Shown: positions 19,336-28,552 of the stretch, in pieces
Layout: each line of letters opens with the position of its first letter
Position numbering within the stretch: the first letter of the stretch is position 1
Source of the DNA: VAZQ01 sp963827585
GTDB lineage: Bacteria > Pseudomonadota > Alphaproteobacteria > Rhizobiales > Xanthobacteraceae
Direction: 5' to 3'
Length of the DNA stretch: 64,000 nt
NCBI GenBank assembly: GCA_963827585.1
Contig: CAWHCK010000006.1
Coordinates: 1-64,000, forward strand
Notes under the pieces: model-generated
What the model was told of the DNA's origin: nothing
Database searches by the model: none
What the model saw: only the letters and a program-made list of their open reading frames with translations
Program-made: the position numbers and the translations under genes

Positions 19336-21926
19336 ATGTCTTCGCAACCTGCCCGTGGGATGACGCTGACGATCCCGATCCCCGGCCGACCACCCGCATC
19401 GCGCACCGCCGCCTGGCGCCACGACCGTCGTCGTCGTATTTGCCTTGGCGTTCGCGGTACTCGGGGCGCCGGCCGCGAGCGCCGACGACGCGGTGGCGGC
19501 GCGCGAGCGGGGAGCGGCGGTGATCGACGCCTTCGTCGATCACTATCGCCGCACCGGCGATCCGACCAGCAAGCTTGGCGAGCTCAGTGCCATGGCTCCG
19601 CCGCTCGTGGCCGCGGTCAGGAGCTTCATGGCGCGCGGCGACAATGCCGCTGCCGCCCAAACCCTGATCCCGCTCGGAGATATCCATCGCATGCAGGGGC
19701 GGTGGGAGCTTGCGCTCACCGCCTACCGGATGGCGGAAAACTTTGCCCGCCAGGCCGCCGACCCCACGCTCATCGCCAGGGCGCTCAAGACCCAGGCCCA
19801 GGTCGAAAGCAGCGGACGCGATTACGGCGCGCGCGTTGGCGCATGCCGAGGAGGCGCTCACCCTGAGCCGCACGCTTCCGGACAAGAAGCTCTACGGCGA
19901 TGTGCTCCTGGTGCTCGCGGAAATTCAAGTCAAGCTCGCCGACTTCGCCGGCGCAGCCGACAGCGTCAACCAGGCCCTGACCATCGCCGACGAGCGCCAG
20001 CGACGATGCGCTGCGGTTCTTCGCCCTGCTCAGTCGCGCCGACATCTGGATGACCATGGGCTTCTGCGATGCGATTCGCCCGACCGACCGGTGCCTGCAG
20101 CAGATCGACCTCGCTTTGAAGGACTACGCGCGAGGGACGCGCGGCGGCGACACGACTGGGCTTGGACGGGGCTCGCCCGCGAGATGGACGGCTTCATACA
20201 GCGGGCGGAGTTCCAGGCGCAGAATGTCCGCTCCATGCTTGCGCTCAACAAGACCGTCGGTCAGCTGTCGAACCAGTTCAAGCCCAGGACCGCGAGCGAC
20301 GTGCTGGTCAGCGAAGACTTCGCCACTACCAACCCAGAGGCGGCCGCCAGCCTGCGCCCCGTGCTCGAGCAACTCAAGCTGAGTCGACGCCCGGTCCGGC
20401 GGCTACAGCGAGAACTGCGATCCTCACTCACTTCACGGACGGGCAGGTGCAATCATATGCAGGGCGACTTCAGGGCCGCGCTTGCGTCCTATCGCGGCGC
20501 TCTCGATCTGTTCGAAGCGGACCGCGGCAAGCTGCAGGACGACGCCAGCCGCGGCGGCTATTTCGCCAACAAGCTGAACTTCTACTATCAGCCAATCGAG
20601 ATCCTGCTCGAGCAGCGCAACCATGCCGAGGCCTTCGATCTGTTCGAGCGCTCGAAGTCGCGCGCGCTGGCGGATCTCCTCGCCAGCCGCGACATCAGCT
20701 TTCCAACCGAGCAGGAACGCAGCACGTTTGCAGCCTTGATGGAGCAGCGCGCCAGGATCGCCGGCCTGCAGGGCAATCTGTTTGCGCTGATTGCGCAGAA
20801 ACGTGCCGCAGGCAGAGATCGCCCGCGTGCGGGCCGACGTCGCCGCCGCCGAACAACAGTATCAAGACCATCCTCAAGCAGATCGAAGGAGGCGCGCGGA
20901 AAGGCGCGCGATCTCGTCGTGTCGAAGCCGGCTTCGCTTGCGCAACTGCAGGGAGCGATGCGCGAGCAGGGTTTCGAGACGCTGATGTATCTCGTTCGAC
21001 CACAGCGGATTGACCTTGTGGCACATCAGCGCCGATGCCGTGCACGTGCGCAGCATCTTCCTTCCACAACGCGAATTGAGCGACAAGGTGCGCGCGCTGT
21101 ACGACAGCCTCGCCGACCGCAAGGTCGGCTTCGACGCCGAGACGGCGCGCGAGCTCTATCTTTTTCTGGTGGCGCCGGCGCGGCCTGGATCCGCAGCCGC
21201 CACCTGGTCATCATTCCCAGCGCCGAGCTCCATCAGGTTCCGTTCGAGGCGTTGCAGAACCCCGCGGACGGCCGTTTCCTGGGCGAGGAATTCCAACTGT
21301 CGTACGCATCGAGCGCCACCATCCTGCTGGGCATGAAGCCGCCGCGCAGCCCGAAGGACGGCGTGCTGCTCGCCGTCGCCGACCCCGAGTTCAAGGCCGA
21401 GGCCGAGGCGGTCGCCGCGCTTTATCCCGGCCGCGCCACCATCGTCGGCGGCGCAACGCCGGCGACCAAGAAGGAGGTCGTCTCGCGGCTCGCCGACTAC
21501 GACGTCGTGCACCTCTCCGTCCACGGCGAGTTCAACGGCCGGCAACCCCTCCTCTCCCATCTGAAACTGGCACCGGCCGACCGCGACGACGGCAGGCTCA
21601 CGGCCGCCGAGATGTTCGGCCTGCCGCTCGATCGCGCCAATCTCGTCGTGCTGAGCGCCTGCCAGACCGGAATGGGGTCGGTCGGCAATGGCGACGAGCT
21701 CATCGGCATGACCCGGGCGCTGCTGTTCGCCGGCGCACGCAGCTTCGTGCTGTCGCGCTGGAAGGTCGACGCAGCCTCGACCGCGCTGTGGATGCAGACG
21801 TTCCATGCCGAGGCGCAGCGCCACCCGCTGGGCGAGGCGGCACGACGCGCGATCGTCGCGGTCCGTTCGAACCCCGCCTTTGCGGATCCCCATCACTGGG
21901 CGCCGTTCATGCTGGCCGGTCGATGA
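19336..21926 (+). pseudogene. Exported TPR-CHAT protein (caspase-like), many frameshifts
   Basis: CHAT-domain protein (clan CD, caspase-like) of about 860 residues. A hydrophobic signal-like segment (VVVVFALAFAVLGAPAASA) is followed by helical TPR-type repeats (LADFAGAADSVNQALTIADE; FRAALASYRGALDLFEAD; NHAEAFDLFERSKSRALADL). The C-terminal CHAT domain has the candidate catalytic His in VVHLSVHGEF and Cys in VVLSACQTGMGSVGNGDEL. Coding potential jumps between frames about eight to ten times (near 19410, 19825, 20000, 20150, 20390, 20450, 20800, 20870, 21000 and 21180). From 21200 on it is clean. This is either real decay or a badly resolved stretch. It overlaps the next gene by ATGA. Confidence 0.75.
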
Positions 21927-22843
21927 GCCCTGCCGGTCTTTGGAACGATGCCGTCGGCCGATTGCAATCGGTCGGCCTGCATTGGGGCACCTGGACCTTG
22001 ATCGGCAGCTTCATCCTGTACGTGCTCGGCTATCTGACCGTCCGTTTCCATCTCAGCGTGCTCGCCGCCGGCACCGATCTCGGGATCATCGACGAGCGCT
22101 ACCTGTTCGCCGGCGCGAAATTCGTCGTCTACCTGGTGTCGGCCGGCGTCACGCTGCTCCTTCTCCTGCTCGTTCCGGCCGCCGTCTGCTACGGCGCCTA
22201 CCGGCTGCTGTCGCGGCCTCGCAAGCCGGTGAATGAAATGGCCGGCGTCGCGCCCGGAGGATTTCTCGCCTGGTGCCTCGACCAGAAGCGCATCCTGGTG
22301 CTCGGAATCGTGCTCGCGATCCTGTTCATTCAGCTGGTGATGAGACAGTGCTTCTTTCTCGGCAACCTGCTGCTGGCGCCGGGCCTTCCGCCGGAGCCGG
22401 CGTGGCTGTCGGCGCTGGTGATCGGCAAGGACGACGCGCTGCTCGCGCTGTTCTTCACCGGCCTCGTCGCGTCGGTGGTCGTCACCGGCGGCCTGCTGAT
22501 CCTGGGCGGCCACGGGCCGGGCGATGCAGCGGCGCGCACGCTGTTCTGGCTGCTTGCCTTTCTGGTGGCGGTGCAGATCCTGCTGCTGCCGATCAACTAC
22601 GGCACCTTGATCGCCGACAAGGTCCTCCCGAAGGTGGCTTCGCTCGACGGCGTCACGCCGTTGCCGGCCGGCCAGGACGCCTGGCTGGTCTGGGAAGGCA
22701 ATACCGGCATGACCTACCTCGTCCGGGGCGCGGCGCAAGACGGCGCCCGGCGGTCGCTCGTGACCTTGAACCGCGGCGATGTGAAGCGGGTCGAAATCCT
22801 GGGTTACGACCGTATCCTCGCAAAGATTTTCGGTGGCACATGA
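21923..22843 (+). CDS. Multi-pass membrane protein of the CHAT operon
   Basis: A 306-residue protein with about five transmembrane helices (TLIGSFILYVLGYLTVRF; FVVYLVSAGVTLLLLLLVPA; RILVLGIVLAILFIQLVM; ALLALFFTGLVASVVVTGG; LFWLLAFLVAVQILLLPIN). A C-terminal soluble domain of about 80 residues follows (DAWLVWEGNTGMTYLVRG; LNRGDVKRVEILGYDRILAK). I do not recognise the family. Its ATG overlaps the CHAT gene's stop (ATGA) and its own stop overlaps the start of the next gene, so the three are translationally coupled. Confidence 0.82.
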   Translation: MSPAGLWNDAVGRLQSVGLHWGTWTLIGSFILYVLGYLTVRFHLSVLAAGTDLGIIDERYLFAGAKFVVYLVSAGVTLLLLLLVPAAVCYGAYRLLSRPRKPVNEMAGVAPGGFLAWCLDQKRILVLGIVLAILFIQLVMRQCFFLGNLLLAPGLPPEPAWLSALVIGKDDALLALFFTGLVASVVVTGGLLILGGHGPGDAAARTLFWLLAFLVAVQILLLPINYGTLIADKVLPKVASLDGVTPLPAGQDAWLVWEGNTGMTYLVRGAAQDGARRSLVTLNRGDVKRVEILGYDRILAKIFGGT

Positions 22844-23565
22844 GCCTGCATCGATCGGCCGGCATGGCGCTTCTCGTTTGCGCGGCGGCGCTCGCCGGCA
22901 GCGGACCGGCGCCGGCCTCCGACCTCGTCGCCAAGCTCCTGTCCTTTTTCGGAATTTCGGCGACGCCGAGCCAGATGAAGGCTCCCGACGTGCTGATGGT
23001 CGGCGACATCTGGATCGTCGATGCGGGCCGCGACGCGCGCACGCAGCTCACGAGCGACGGCGGCTACAGCTGGCCCGTGTTCGATCCAGGGGCTCCGCGG
23101 ATACTGGCGCTCAAGGGAAGCGATCTCTTCGAGATACCGCTCGCTGGCGGCGGCGCGCGCCGGCTGATGCCCGTTCCCGGGATCGTGAAGCTGATCGGTT
23201 TCGACCGCGAGCAGGCGGACCGGGTGCTGGTGTTGCGCGCGGAGCCGAACGCCGAGATCGCGGTGCTTGCGCTCGCCACCGGGCAGGTCACGGCCCTCGC
23301 CTACGATCAGCGATCGAGCGAGGGCAGCACCTTCCTCGCCCACCTGCGCGGGGAGGAACGCGCCTATGGCGATACCGTCCTCTACGCGCGCAGGGAGAGC
23401 CGCACCGAGGTCACCGGCGACGTGCTCGAGTGGACCGACGTGTTCGTCAAGGACGGCGACCAACGGCCGCGGAATGTCAGCCGGTGCGACGGCGCGAATT
23501 GCTCCCAGCCGTCATTGTCGGCGGACCGCAGCAGGATCGCCTTCGTGCGGGCGCCAAGAAATTAG
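22840..23565 (+). CDS. Exported propeller-like protein of the CHAT operon
   Basis: A 241-residue protein with a signal peptide (MALLVCAAALAGSGPAPASD). The rest reads like a short TolB/WD40-type β-propeller: VGDIWIVDAGRDARTQLTSD, YSWPVFDPGAPRILALKG, IPLAGGGARRLMPVPGIVKL, CSQPSLSADRSRIAFVRAP. The repeated 'value, threshold, report' strands support this, but no family is certain. It overlaps the preceding gene by ATGA and is convergent with the UbiX gene 8 bp away. Confidence 0.75.
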   Translation: MSLHRSAGMALLVCAAALAGSGPAPASDLVAKLLSFFGISATPSQMKAPDVLMVGDIWIVDAGRDARTQLTSDGGYSWPVFDPGAPRILALKGSDLFEIPLAGGGARRLMPVPGIVKLIGFDREQADRVLVLRAEPNAEIAVLALATGQVTALAYDQRSSEGSTFLAHLRGEERAYGDTVLYARRESRTEVTGDVLEWTDVFVKDGDQRPRNVSRCDGANCSQPSLSADRSRIAFVRAPRN

Positions 23566-23572
23566 ACTGAAG

Positions 23573-24190
23573 TCAGGTCCCGCTCTTGGCCGCCGGGTTC
23601 GCGACCGTGGCGATCTTGGTGGCGGTGTGCATGTGGCCGTCCCAGCGCTTGGCGAAGGGGGCGGCAATATCGAACTGGTCGAGCACGCGCGCCACGATGT
23701 GATTGACGATGTCGTCGACCGTCTGCGGATGATTGTAGAAGGCCGGCATCGGCGGCACGATCGACACCCCCATGCGCGCCAGCTTGAGCATGTTCTCGAG
23801 ATGCACCTCGGACAGCGGCGTCTCGCGCACGACCAGCACCAGCCTGCGCCGTTCCTTGAGCACGACGTCGGCGGCGCGGTGGACGAGATGCTCGCCGTAG
23901 CCGTTGGCGATGCCGGCGAGCGTGCGCACCGAGCAGGGGATCACCACCATGCCTTCGGTCTTGAACGAGCCCGACGAGATCGAGGCGCCCATGTCGCCCT
24001 GGCTGTGCACCACGCTGGCAAGGCTGCGCACCTGCTCGAGGCTATAGCGGGTCTCATGCTCGAGCGTGCGCTGCGCCCACTTGCTGACGATGAGGTGGGA
24101 TTCGATGTCGCTCCCTTTGAGCGCCTCGAGCATCCGCACGCCGAAGATGGCGCCGGTCGAACCGGTCATGCCGATGATGAGACGCCGCAT
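23573..24190 (-). CDS. ubiX: UbiX-family flavin prenyltransferase
   Basis: Makes prenylated FMN, the cofactor of UbiD-type decarboxylases. 205 residues from MRRLIIGMTGSTGAIFGVRM (FMN/phosphate loop). Other hallmarks: SSGSFKTEGMVVIPCSVRTL, ANGYGEHLVHRAADVVLKE, and RRLVLVVRETPLSEVHLENM with MGVSIVPPMPAFY. It is the last gene of a minus-strand unit beginning with the UbiD-family gene at 28394, so it very likely serves that enzyme. Confidence 0.93.
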   Translation of the reverse strand: MRRLIIGMTGSTGAIFGVRMLEALKGSDIESHLIVSKWAQRTLEHETRYSLEQVRSLASVVHSQGDMGASISSGSFKTEGMVVIPCSVRTLAGIANGYGEHLVHRAADVVLKERRRLVLVVRETPLSEVHLENMLKLARMGVSIVPPMPAFYNHPQTVDDIVNHIVARVLDQFDIAAPFAKRWDGHMHTATKIATVANPAAKSGT

Positions 24191-24313
24191 TCCATCTTCC
24201 TCCGCCATGGCGCGTTGCTAGCAAACGCACGAAATCCCTTCGGTTGCAAGCACATCCCGCTCACTGATCCGTCCTAGGGAAGGCGATCAGGAGGGAGGGT
24301 TAAGCCGCCTTGC

Positions 24314-25534
24314 TCAATCGAACACGCCGTGCTGGCGATAGGTGGCGTATTCCGCTTCGCTCAGGCCGATGAGGTCGCGAAAGACGAAGTCATTGTCGGC
24401 GCCGACGCAGGGCGCCGGCCCCACGATGTCGCCGGGCGCATCGGCGAGATCGAAGCCGGGATAGCAGTAGGCATGATCGCCCATCTCCGGATGGCGCCGC
24501 ACGCGAAACTGCCGGCGCGCGCAAAGCTGCGGATCCGAGAACAGGCCGGCCATGGTCACGACCGGATAGGCGGCGACGCCCGCCTCCTGCAACGCGACCG
24601 CGGCGGCTTGCGCGCTGTGTCTCGAGGTCCATGCCGAGACGACGGTGTCGAGCTCCGTGCTGTTTGCCCGACGCGCCGCCGCGGCGGCGAAGCGCGGGTC
24701 GAGCGCAAGCTTCGGCTCGCCGATCGCCTTGGCGAGCGCCGCGAAATCGGCGTCCGACCAGCACGAGAGCGCGACCCACTCGCCGTCGCTGCAGTGGAAT
24801 GCGCCGTGCGGCACGGCCACCGGATCGTCGTTGCCGCAACGCTCGGCGAGGCGGCCGGTGGCGAAGAAATCCTGCAGCGCCGCGCCCATGAAGGCGAGGC
24901 CGCATTCGTATTGCGAAAGATCGATCAACGCCCCCTTGCCGCTCCTGCGGCTGCGGATCACGGCCGCGATGGCGGCGGAGGCGCCGAGCGTCGAGGCGAT
25001 GTAGTCGATATAGGGACCGTAGAGCAGCATCGGCGGGCCATCGGGAACACCGGTCATGCCGCACATGCCGGCGAGCGCCGAGAGCTGCGAGCCGAAGCCC
25101 GGCTGGTCGGCGCGCGGCCCGGTCTGCCCCATGTTGCAGGTCGACAGCATCACCAGCCGCGGATTGAGCTCGGCGAGCGCGGCAAAGCCCAGGCCGAGGC
25201 GCTCCATCACGCCCGGCCGCATGTTCTCGATGATGAGATCGCACCATTGCGCCATGCGGCGCGTGAGTTCCACGCCCTCCGCCTTCTTGAGATCGACGGT
25301 GACGCTGTATTTCGAATCGTTGAAGAAGGCGAAGCAGCCGCTGCGGTTGTAGCCGGGACGATTGTCCTTGAACGGCGGATATTGGATACGGAAGCCGTCG
25401 GGTCGCTCGCGCGATTCCACGTGGATGGTGCTGGCGCCGAAATTGCCCAGCACCTTGCCGATATGGGGACCGGCGGCATAGCCGCCGAATTCGAGGACCT
25501 TCAGCCCGGCCAGCGCCTGCGCCACCGCGGTCAC
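24314..25534 (-). CDS. Class III CoA-transferase, catalytic-type subunit
   Basis: CaiB/BaiF-family CoA-transferase, 406 residues. It starts at GTG 25534, overlapping the stop of the upstream gene by GTGA. Motifs: LAGLKVLEFGGYAAGPHIGK, FGASTIHVESRERPDGF, ENMRPGVMERLGLGFAAL, GKGALIDLSQYECGLAFMG. The catalytic Asp is in LLYGPYIDYIASTLGASAAI. The partner upstream lacks this Asp, so the two probably form one heteromeric enzyme, as in succinyl-CoA:benzylsuccinate CoA-transferase BbsEF. It likely activates an aromatic or branched acid for the UbiD pathway (inference). Confidence 0.9.
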   Translation of the reverse strand: MTAVAQALAGLKVLEFGGYAAGPHIGKVLGNFGASTIHVESRERPDGFRIQYPPFKDNRPGYNRSGCFAFFNDSKYSVTVDLKKAEGVELTRRMAQWCDLIIENMRPGVMERLGLGFAALAELNPRLVMLSTCNMGQTGPRADQPGFGSQLSALAGMCGMTGVPDGPPMLLYGPYIDYIASTLGASAAIAAVIRSRRSGKGALIDLSQYECGLAFMGAALQDFFATGRLAERCGNDDPVAVPHGAFHCSDGEWVALSCWSDADFAALAKAIGEPKLALDPRFAAAAARRANSTELDTVVSAWTSRHSAQAAAVALQEAGVAAYPVVTMAGLFSDPQLCARRQFRVRRHPEMGDHAYCYPGFDLADAPGDIVGPAPCVGADNDFVFRDLIGLSEAEYATYRQHGVFD

Positions 25535-26673
25535 GGCTGGCCCCCTGCCCGTCGCCGCTGCGGCGGCTCGATCTCGAACGGGGCATCGGGATCGTGGCGC
25601 AGCGGCGGCCGCACGCCGTCGATCACGGCGAAGCTGCCGCAGAAGCGCTCGGACGATCCGGCGACGGCCTGGAAGAAGCCGCGCGCCGCGAGCTGGGGAT
25701 CGCCGGCGATATCGGCGACGGTCGAAACCGGATAGCCCAGCATCTCGCGTCGGTGGCCCTCGGTCAGGAACTCGCGCTTGGTGAGGCGCGCGAAGAACTT
25801 CAACACCGGCGCCTCGATGGCGTCGACCTCGGCCTGATCGGCCTTGGTGGGATCGAAGCTCTTCCAATCGATGGCGGCGAGCGCGCCGAGCTCCGCGCCG
25901 GATTCGCGCATCCAGGCGACGAGCTGCTCGTTGGTGCGCCGCCCCGCCACGCCGCCGTAGAAGATGAAGTTGATGTGGCCGTCGCGGCACGGCCAGAACA
26001 CGCGATAGCGCGCGCCCTTGATCGAGCGCCCGGTGATGAAGGCGCCGGCCCGCGTCGGCTCGATGCCGACGAGATCGACGAAGGCCGGGGCATGCGACAG
26101 CGCCGTCACCACGGATGCCTGGGCGGAGACGTCGACGAGGTCGCCGCGGCCGGTGGCGTCGCGCCTGGCAAGCGCAACCAGCGCGCCGAGGGCGGCCTGC
26201 GCGCCCGCCCATCCGTAGGATTGCGGCTCGCTCACCCGCACCGGCATGCCGTCGGGCTCGCCGGCGAGCGCCATGGCGCCGCCCGCGGCCATGAGCTCGA
26301 TATCGCTCGCCTTCCATCCGCTGCGCGGGCCGACACCACCGAACGGCCGGATCGCCACCACCACCAGGCGCGGATGGTTCCGGCGCAGCGCCTCCGGATC
26401 GAGGCAATCATCGCCATCGGAAGACCCCGGCGTGAGCAGGCAGATATCGGCGGTGCGGAGCAAATCCTCGAGCCGCGCGCGGTCGGCGGCATTGCGCGCA
26501 TCGAGCTCGAGAATGCGCTTGTTGACGTTGAAGGCGCGCCAGGCCGCGCGGCTGCGGTCGGCACCGGGCGGCTCGAGCTTGATGACCTCGGCGCCGAGGT
26601 CGGCGAGCACGCGGCCGGCGAGCCAGCCGAGCCGGTCCGTCGCATCGACAATCAGCACGTCGGAAAGAAGCAT
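25531..26673 (-). CDS. Class III CoA-transferase, probably non-catalytic subunit
   Basis: CaiB/BaiF-family protein, 380 residues, start at MLLSDVLIVDATDRLGWLAG. It keeps LADLGAEVIKLEPPGADRSR and GRGDLVDVSAQASVVTAL. At the position of the catalytic Asp it reads VSEPQSYGWAGAQAALGAL, with no Asp. This matches the BbsE-like half of two-subunit class III transferases. The gene is coupled to the catalytic subunit by a GTGA overlap. It lies 137 bp downstream of the UbiD gene, with a palindromic repeat in between. Confidence 0.87.
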   Translation of the reverse strand: MLLSDVLIVDATDRLGWLAGRVLADLGAEVIKLEPPGADRSRAAWRAFNVNKRILELDARNAADRARLEDLLRTADICLLTPGSSDGDDCLDPEALRRNHPRLVVVAIRPFGGVGPRSGWKASDIELMAAGGAMALAGEPDGMPVRVSEPQSYGWAGAQAALGALVALARRDATGRGDLVDVSAQASVVTALSHAPAFVDLVGIEPTRAGAFITGRSIKGARYRVFWPCRDGHINFIFYGGVAGRRTNEQLVAWMRESGAELGALAAIDWKSFDPTKADQAEVDAIEAPVLKFFARLTKREFLTEGHRREMLGYPVSTVADIAGDPQLAARGFFQAVAGSSERFCGSFAVIDGVRPPLRHDPDAPFEIEPPQRRRAGGQP

Positions 26674-26708
26674 CGCAGTCCTTTTCGCTACCGACATCGG
26701 CACTCTGC

Positions 26709-26791
26709 GTCATCCCCGCGAAAGCGGGGATCCATATTTCAGAGACCGGAGTGTATGGCACGATGGGTCCCCGCTTTCGCGGGGACGACAG
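26709..26791. repeat. Palindromic repeat, CCCCGCGAAAGCGGGG family
   Basis: Two inverted units, catccccgcgaaagcgggga and tccccgctttcgcggggacg, flank a 35-bp centre (tccatatttcagagaccgga). Family members also occur at 29094-29207 and 43634-43740. It lies between the UbiD gene and the CoA-transferase pair and could attenuate or stabilise the message. Confidence 0.88.
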
Positions 26792-26810
26792 CACGGTATG
26801 ACTGACGGCC

Positions 26811-28394
26811 TCAGCGCCCGGTGCGCGCGAGCGAATGCACCCAGCCCACCATGCGCGATTGCGCGTTCTCGATGTCCTTCTTGGTGAAGAAGTCCTCCGG
26901 CTTGACCCGGTCGACGGGATAGACCGGACGCAGGAAGTCGCTCTCGTAGCCGAACGGCACCGTGGCATCGATGCCCATGCCGCCCTCGAAATTGGTGTTG
27001 GAGGCCGTCCACTGCTTGTCGCCCGCGGTCATGCGCTCGGCCGGCATGAAGGTCTGGCCGCGCCCGCCCGGGATCGGGTTGAGGATGTCGGCGCGTGGAT
27101 TCACCCGCGTGGTGAGGCACCACATGATGTCGTCCATCGAATAGGGATCGACGTCCTCGCTCACCGCGATCACGAGCCGCATGCCCTGCGAGCAGGAGAG
27201 CGCCGCGCCCATGAAGTTGCGCTGCCAGCCCTCGTCGAGCTGGTGGCGCTTTTTCACCTGAATGATGCAGCCACCCCAGTCGGTCATGCAGTAGGGGATC
27301 ACCACGTTCTGCACGATGCCGGGCTGCAGCCGCTCGCACAGCTCGTAGATCGCGGCTTCCCGCACCGTGGTATCGATGTTGTGGTCGTCGAGGGTATGGA
27401 CGCCGAGCGCGAAGATGATCGGCTTGCTCTTGGGATTGCGCATGGTGATGGCGGTCACATGGAAGGTCGGCGCCTTGTAGGCCTTGCCCATGTAGCCCGC
27501 CCATTCCGGATGGAAGTGGAAGCGGCCCTGGACGCCGGCGTCCTCCGATTCCTTGGTCTCGAAGCGGCGGTCGCGCGGATCGACGTAGCCTTCCAGCACC
27601 AGCTCGGAATCCGCCAGCGCCATGGCGTTGACCGTGCGCGCCTTGACCAGGCGGATCGGCGTGCCCTGCACCGCACCGGCGATGCCGATCTCGTCGCAGC
27701 CCATCGGCAGCACCGCATAGTCGAAGCCCGCGCCCGCGAGCAGGGTGCAGGCCGGCGGAACGCCGAAGCACATGGTGATCGGAACCGGCTCCTTCGACTT
27801 GTAGTACTTGTTGACGACCTGCCACATGTGCGAGCCGGGCGAGATCTGGAACGTGCCGACATTGCCCCAGCGGAAATTCATGCGGTTGTAGCCGAGGTCG
27901 GAGCCGCCATCGAATTCCGCGCCGGTGACGCAGCGGATGGCCGAGCCGACGGTGAGCTCGGGCTCGTAGGTGGTGTGCCGGATCGCCACCACGTGCTCGT
28001 TCACGTCCTTCGGATCCTTGATCACGTGCTCCTGGCACGGGGCGTCGTCCTGCGGGATCTCGACCGGCTTGAGCGGATGGCTCAGGGCGTAGGCGAGCTT
28101 CTTCACGCGCTCGGCATCGTCCTTCCAGCCGAACATCTTGTTGATGACCTTGATGTCGCCGAACAGGTTGGTGAGCATGCGGTGATTGGGCTTGCCCTTG
28201 ACGTTGTTGAACAGCACCGGGCAGCCGCCGTCCATGTGCTTCTGCAGGCCGGTGACTTCGAGGTCGGGATCGACCGGCTTGTCGGTCTCGATCAGGTCGC
28301 CCTGCGCGCGCAGCCAGTCCAGCGCGGTGCGCAGGTCGGACGCGTGGTGCTCGTTGCCGGCGGCGGGCTTTTCCTTGCGCAGTGCTTCTTGCAT
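26811..28394 (-). CDS. UbiD-family (prenylated-FMN) decarboxylase
   Basis: Reversible non-oxidative decarboxylase or carboxylase of an aromatic or unsaturated acid, 527 residues, full length. Hallmarks: SDLRTALDWLRAQGDLIETD, DPDLEVTGLQKHMDGGCPVL, FRWGNVGTFQISPGSHMW, VPITMCFGVPPACTLLAGAG, and the acid pair in DSELVLEGYVDP. The DYxxR-type N-terminus and the C-terminal helix are present. UbiX at the end of the same unit provides the cofactor. The substrate is unknown; the sequence is not the canonical ubiquinone-pathway form. A MarR gene is divergent. Confidence 0.92.
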   Translation of the reverse strand: MQEALRKEKPAAGNEHHASDLRTALDWLRAQGDLIETDKPVDPDLEVTGLQKHMDGGCPVLFNNVKGKPNHRMLTNLFGDIKVINKMFGWKDDAERVKKLAYALSHPLKPVEIPQDDAPCQEHVIKDPKDVNEHVVAIRHTTYEPELTVGSAIRCVTGAEFDGGSDLGYNRMNFRWGNVGTFQISPGSHMWQVVNKYYKSKEPVPITMCFGVPPACTLLAGAGFDYAVLPMGCDEIGIAGAVQGTPIRLVKARTVNAMALADSELVLEGYVDPRDRRFETKESEDAGVQGRFHFHPEWAGYMGKAYKAPTFHVTAITMRNPKSKPIIFALGVHTLDDHNIDTTVREAAIYELCERLQPGIVQNVVIPYCMTDWGGCIIQVKKRHQLDEGWQRNFMGAALSCSQGMRLVIAVSEDVDPYSMDDIMWCLTTRVNPRADILNPIPGGRGQTFMPAERMTAGDKQWTASNTNFEGGMGIDATVPFGYESDFLRPVYPVDRVKPEDFFTKKDIENAQSRMVGWVHSLARTGR

Positions 28395-28522
28395 GGCCGT
28401 GAAGCTCCATGATGTGGGGCGGCGCGGGTGTCCCGCCTGGCGTTTCCTCGGGAAATCCGAAATCCGATCGGGACCGCCGCGCCGGCCCCCGGCTGTGGGC
28501 GTCGGGAACCGCTGGTTCCATT

Positions 28523-28545
28523 ACATAGATTTCTAAGTATTATGT
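28523..28545. promoter_or_regulatory. Candidate MarR operator
   Basis: Between the divergent UbiD and MarR genes lies ACATA-N13-TATGT (28523-28545) with an inner palindrome TAGA-TT-TCTA (28526-28535). It is an AT-rich island in GC-rich DNA. Its position suits autoregulation and control of the decarboxylase unit. Confidence 0.6.
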
Positions 28546-28552
28546 GCCCGGA

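Noticed and set aside
19336..23565. Calling the CHAT unit an anti-phage defence system
   Set aside because: Known CHAT-based defences are cytoplasmic and sit with nucleases, reverse transcriptases or CRISPR effectors. Here the proteins look exported and no such partner is present.
24314..26407. A longer N-terminal extension of the CoA-transferase at 24314
   Set aside because: The extension is the shadow of the upstream subunit gene; the GTG at 25534 with a GTGA overlap gives the family-length protein.
26835..28412. A 525-residue plus-strand frame opposite the UbiD-family gene
   Set aside because: It is a mirror of a conserved decarboxylase; the antisense frame has no homology.
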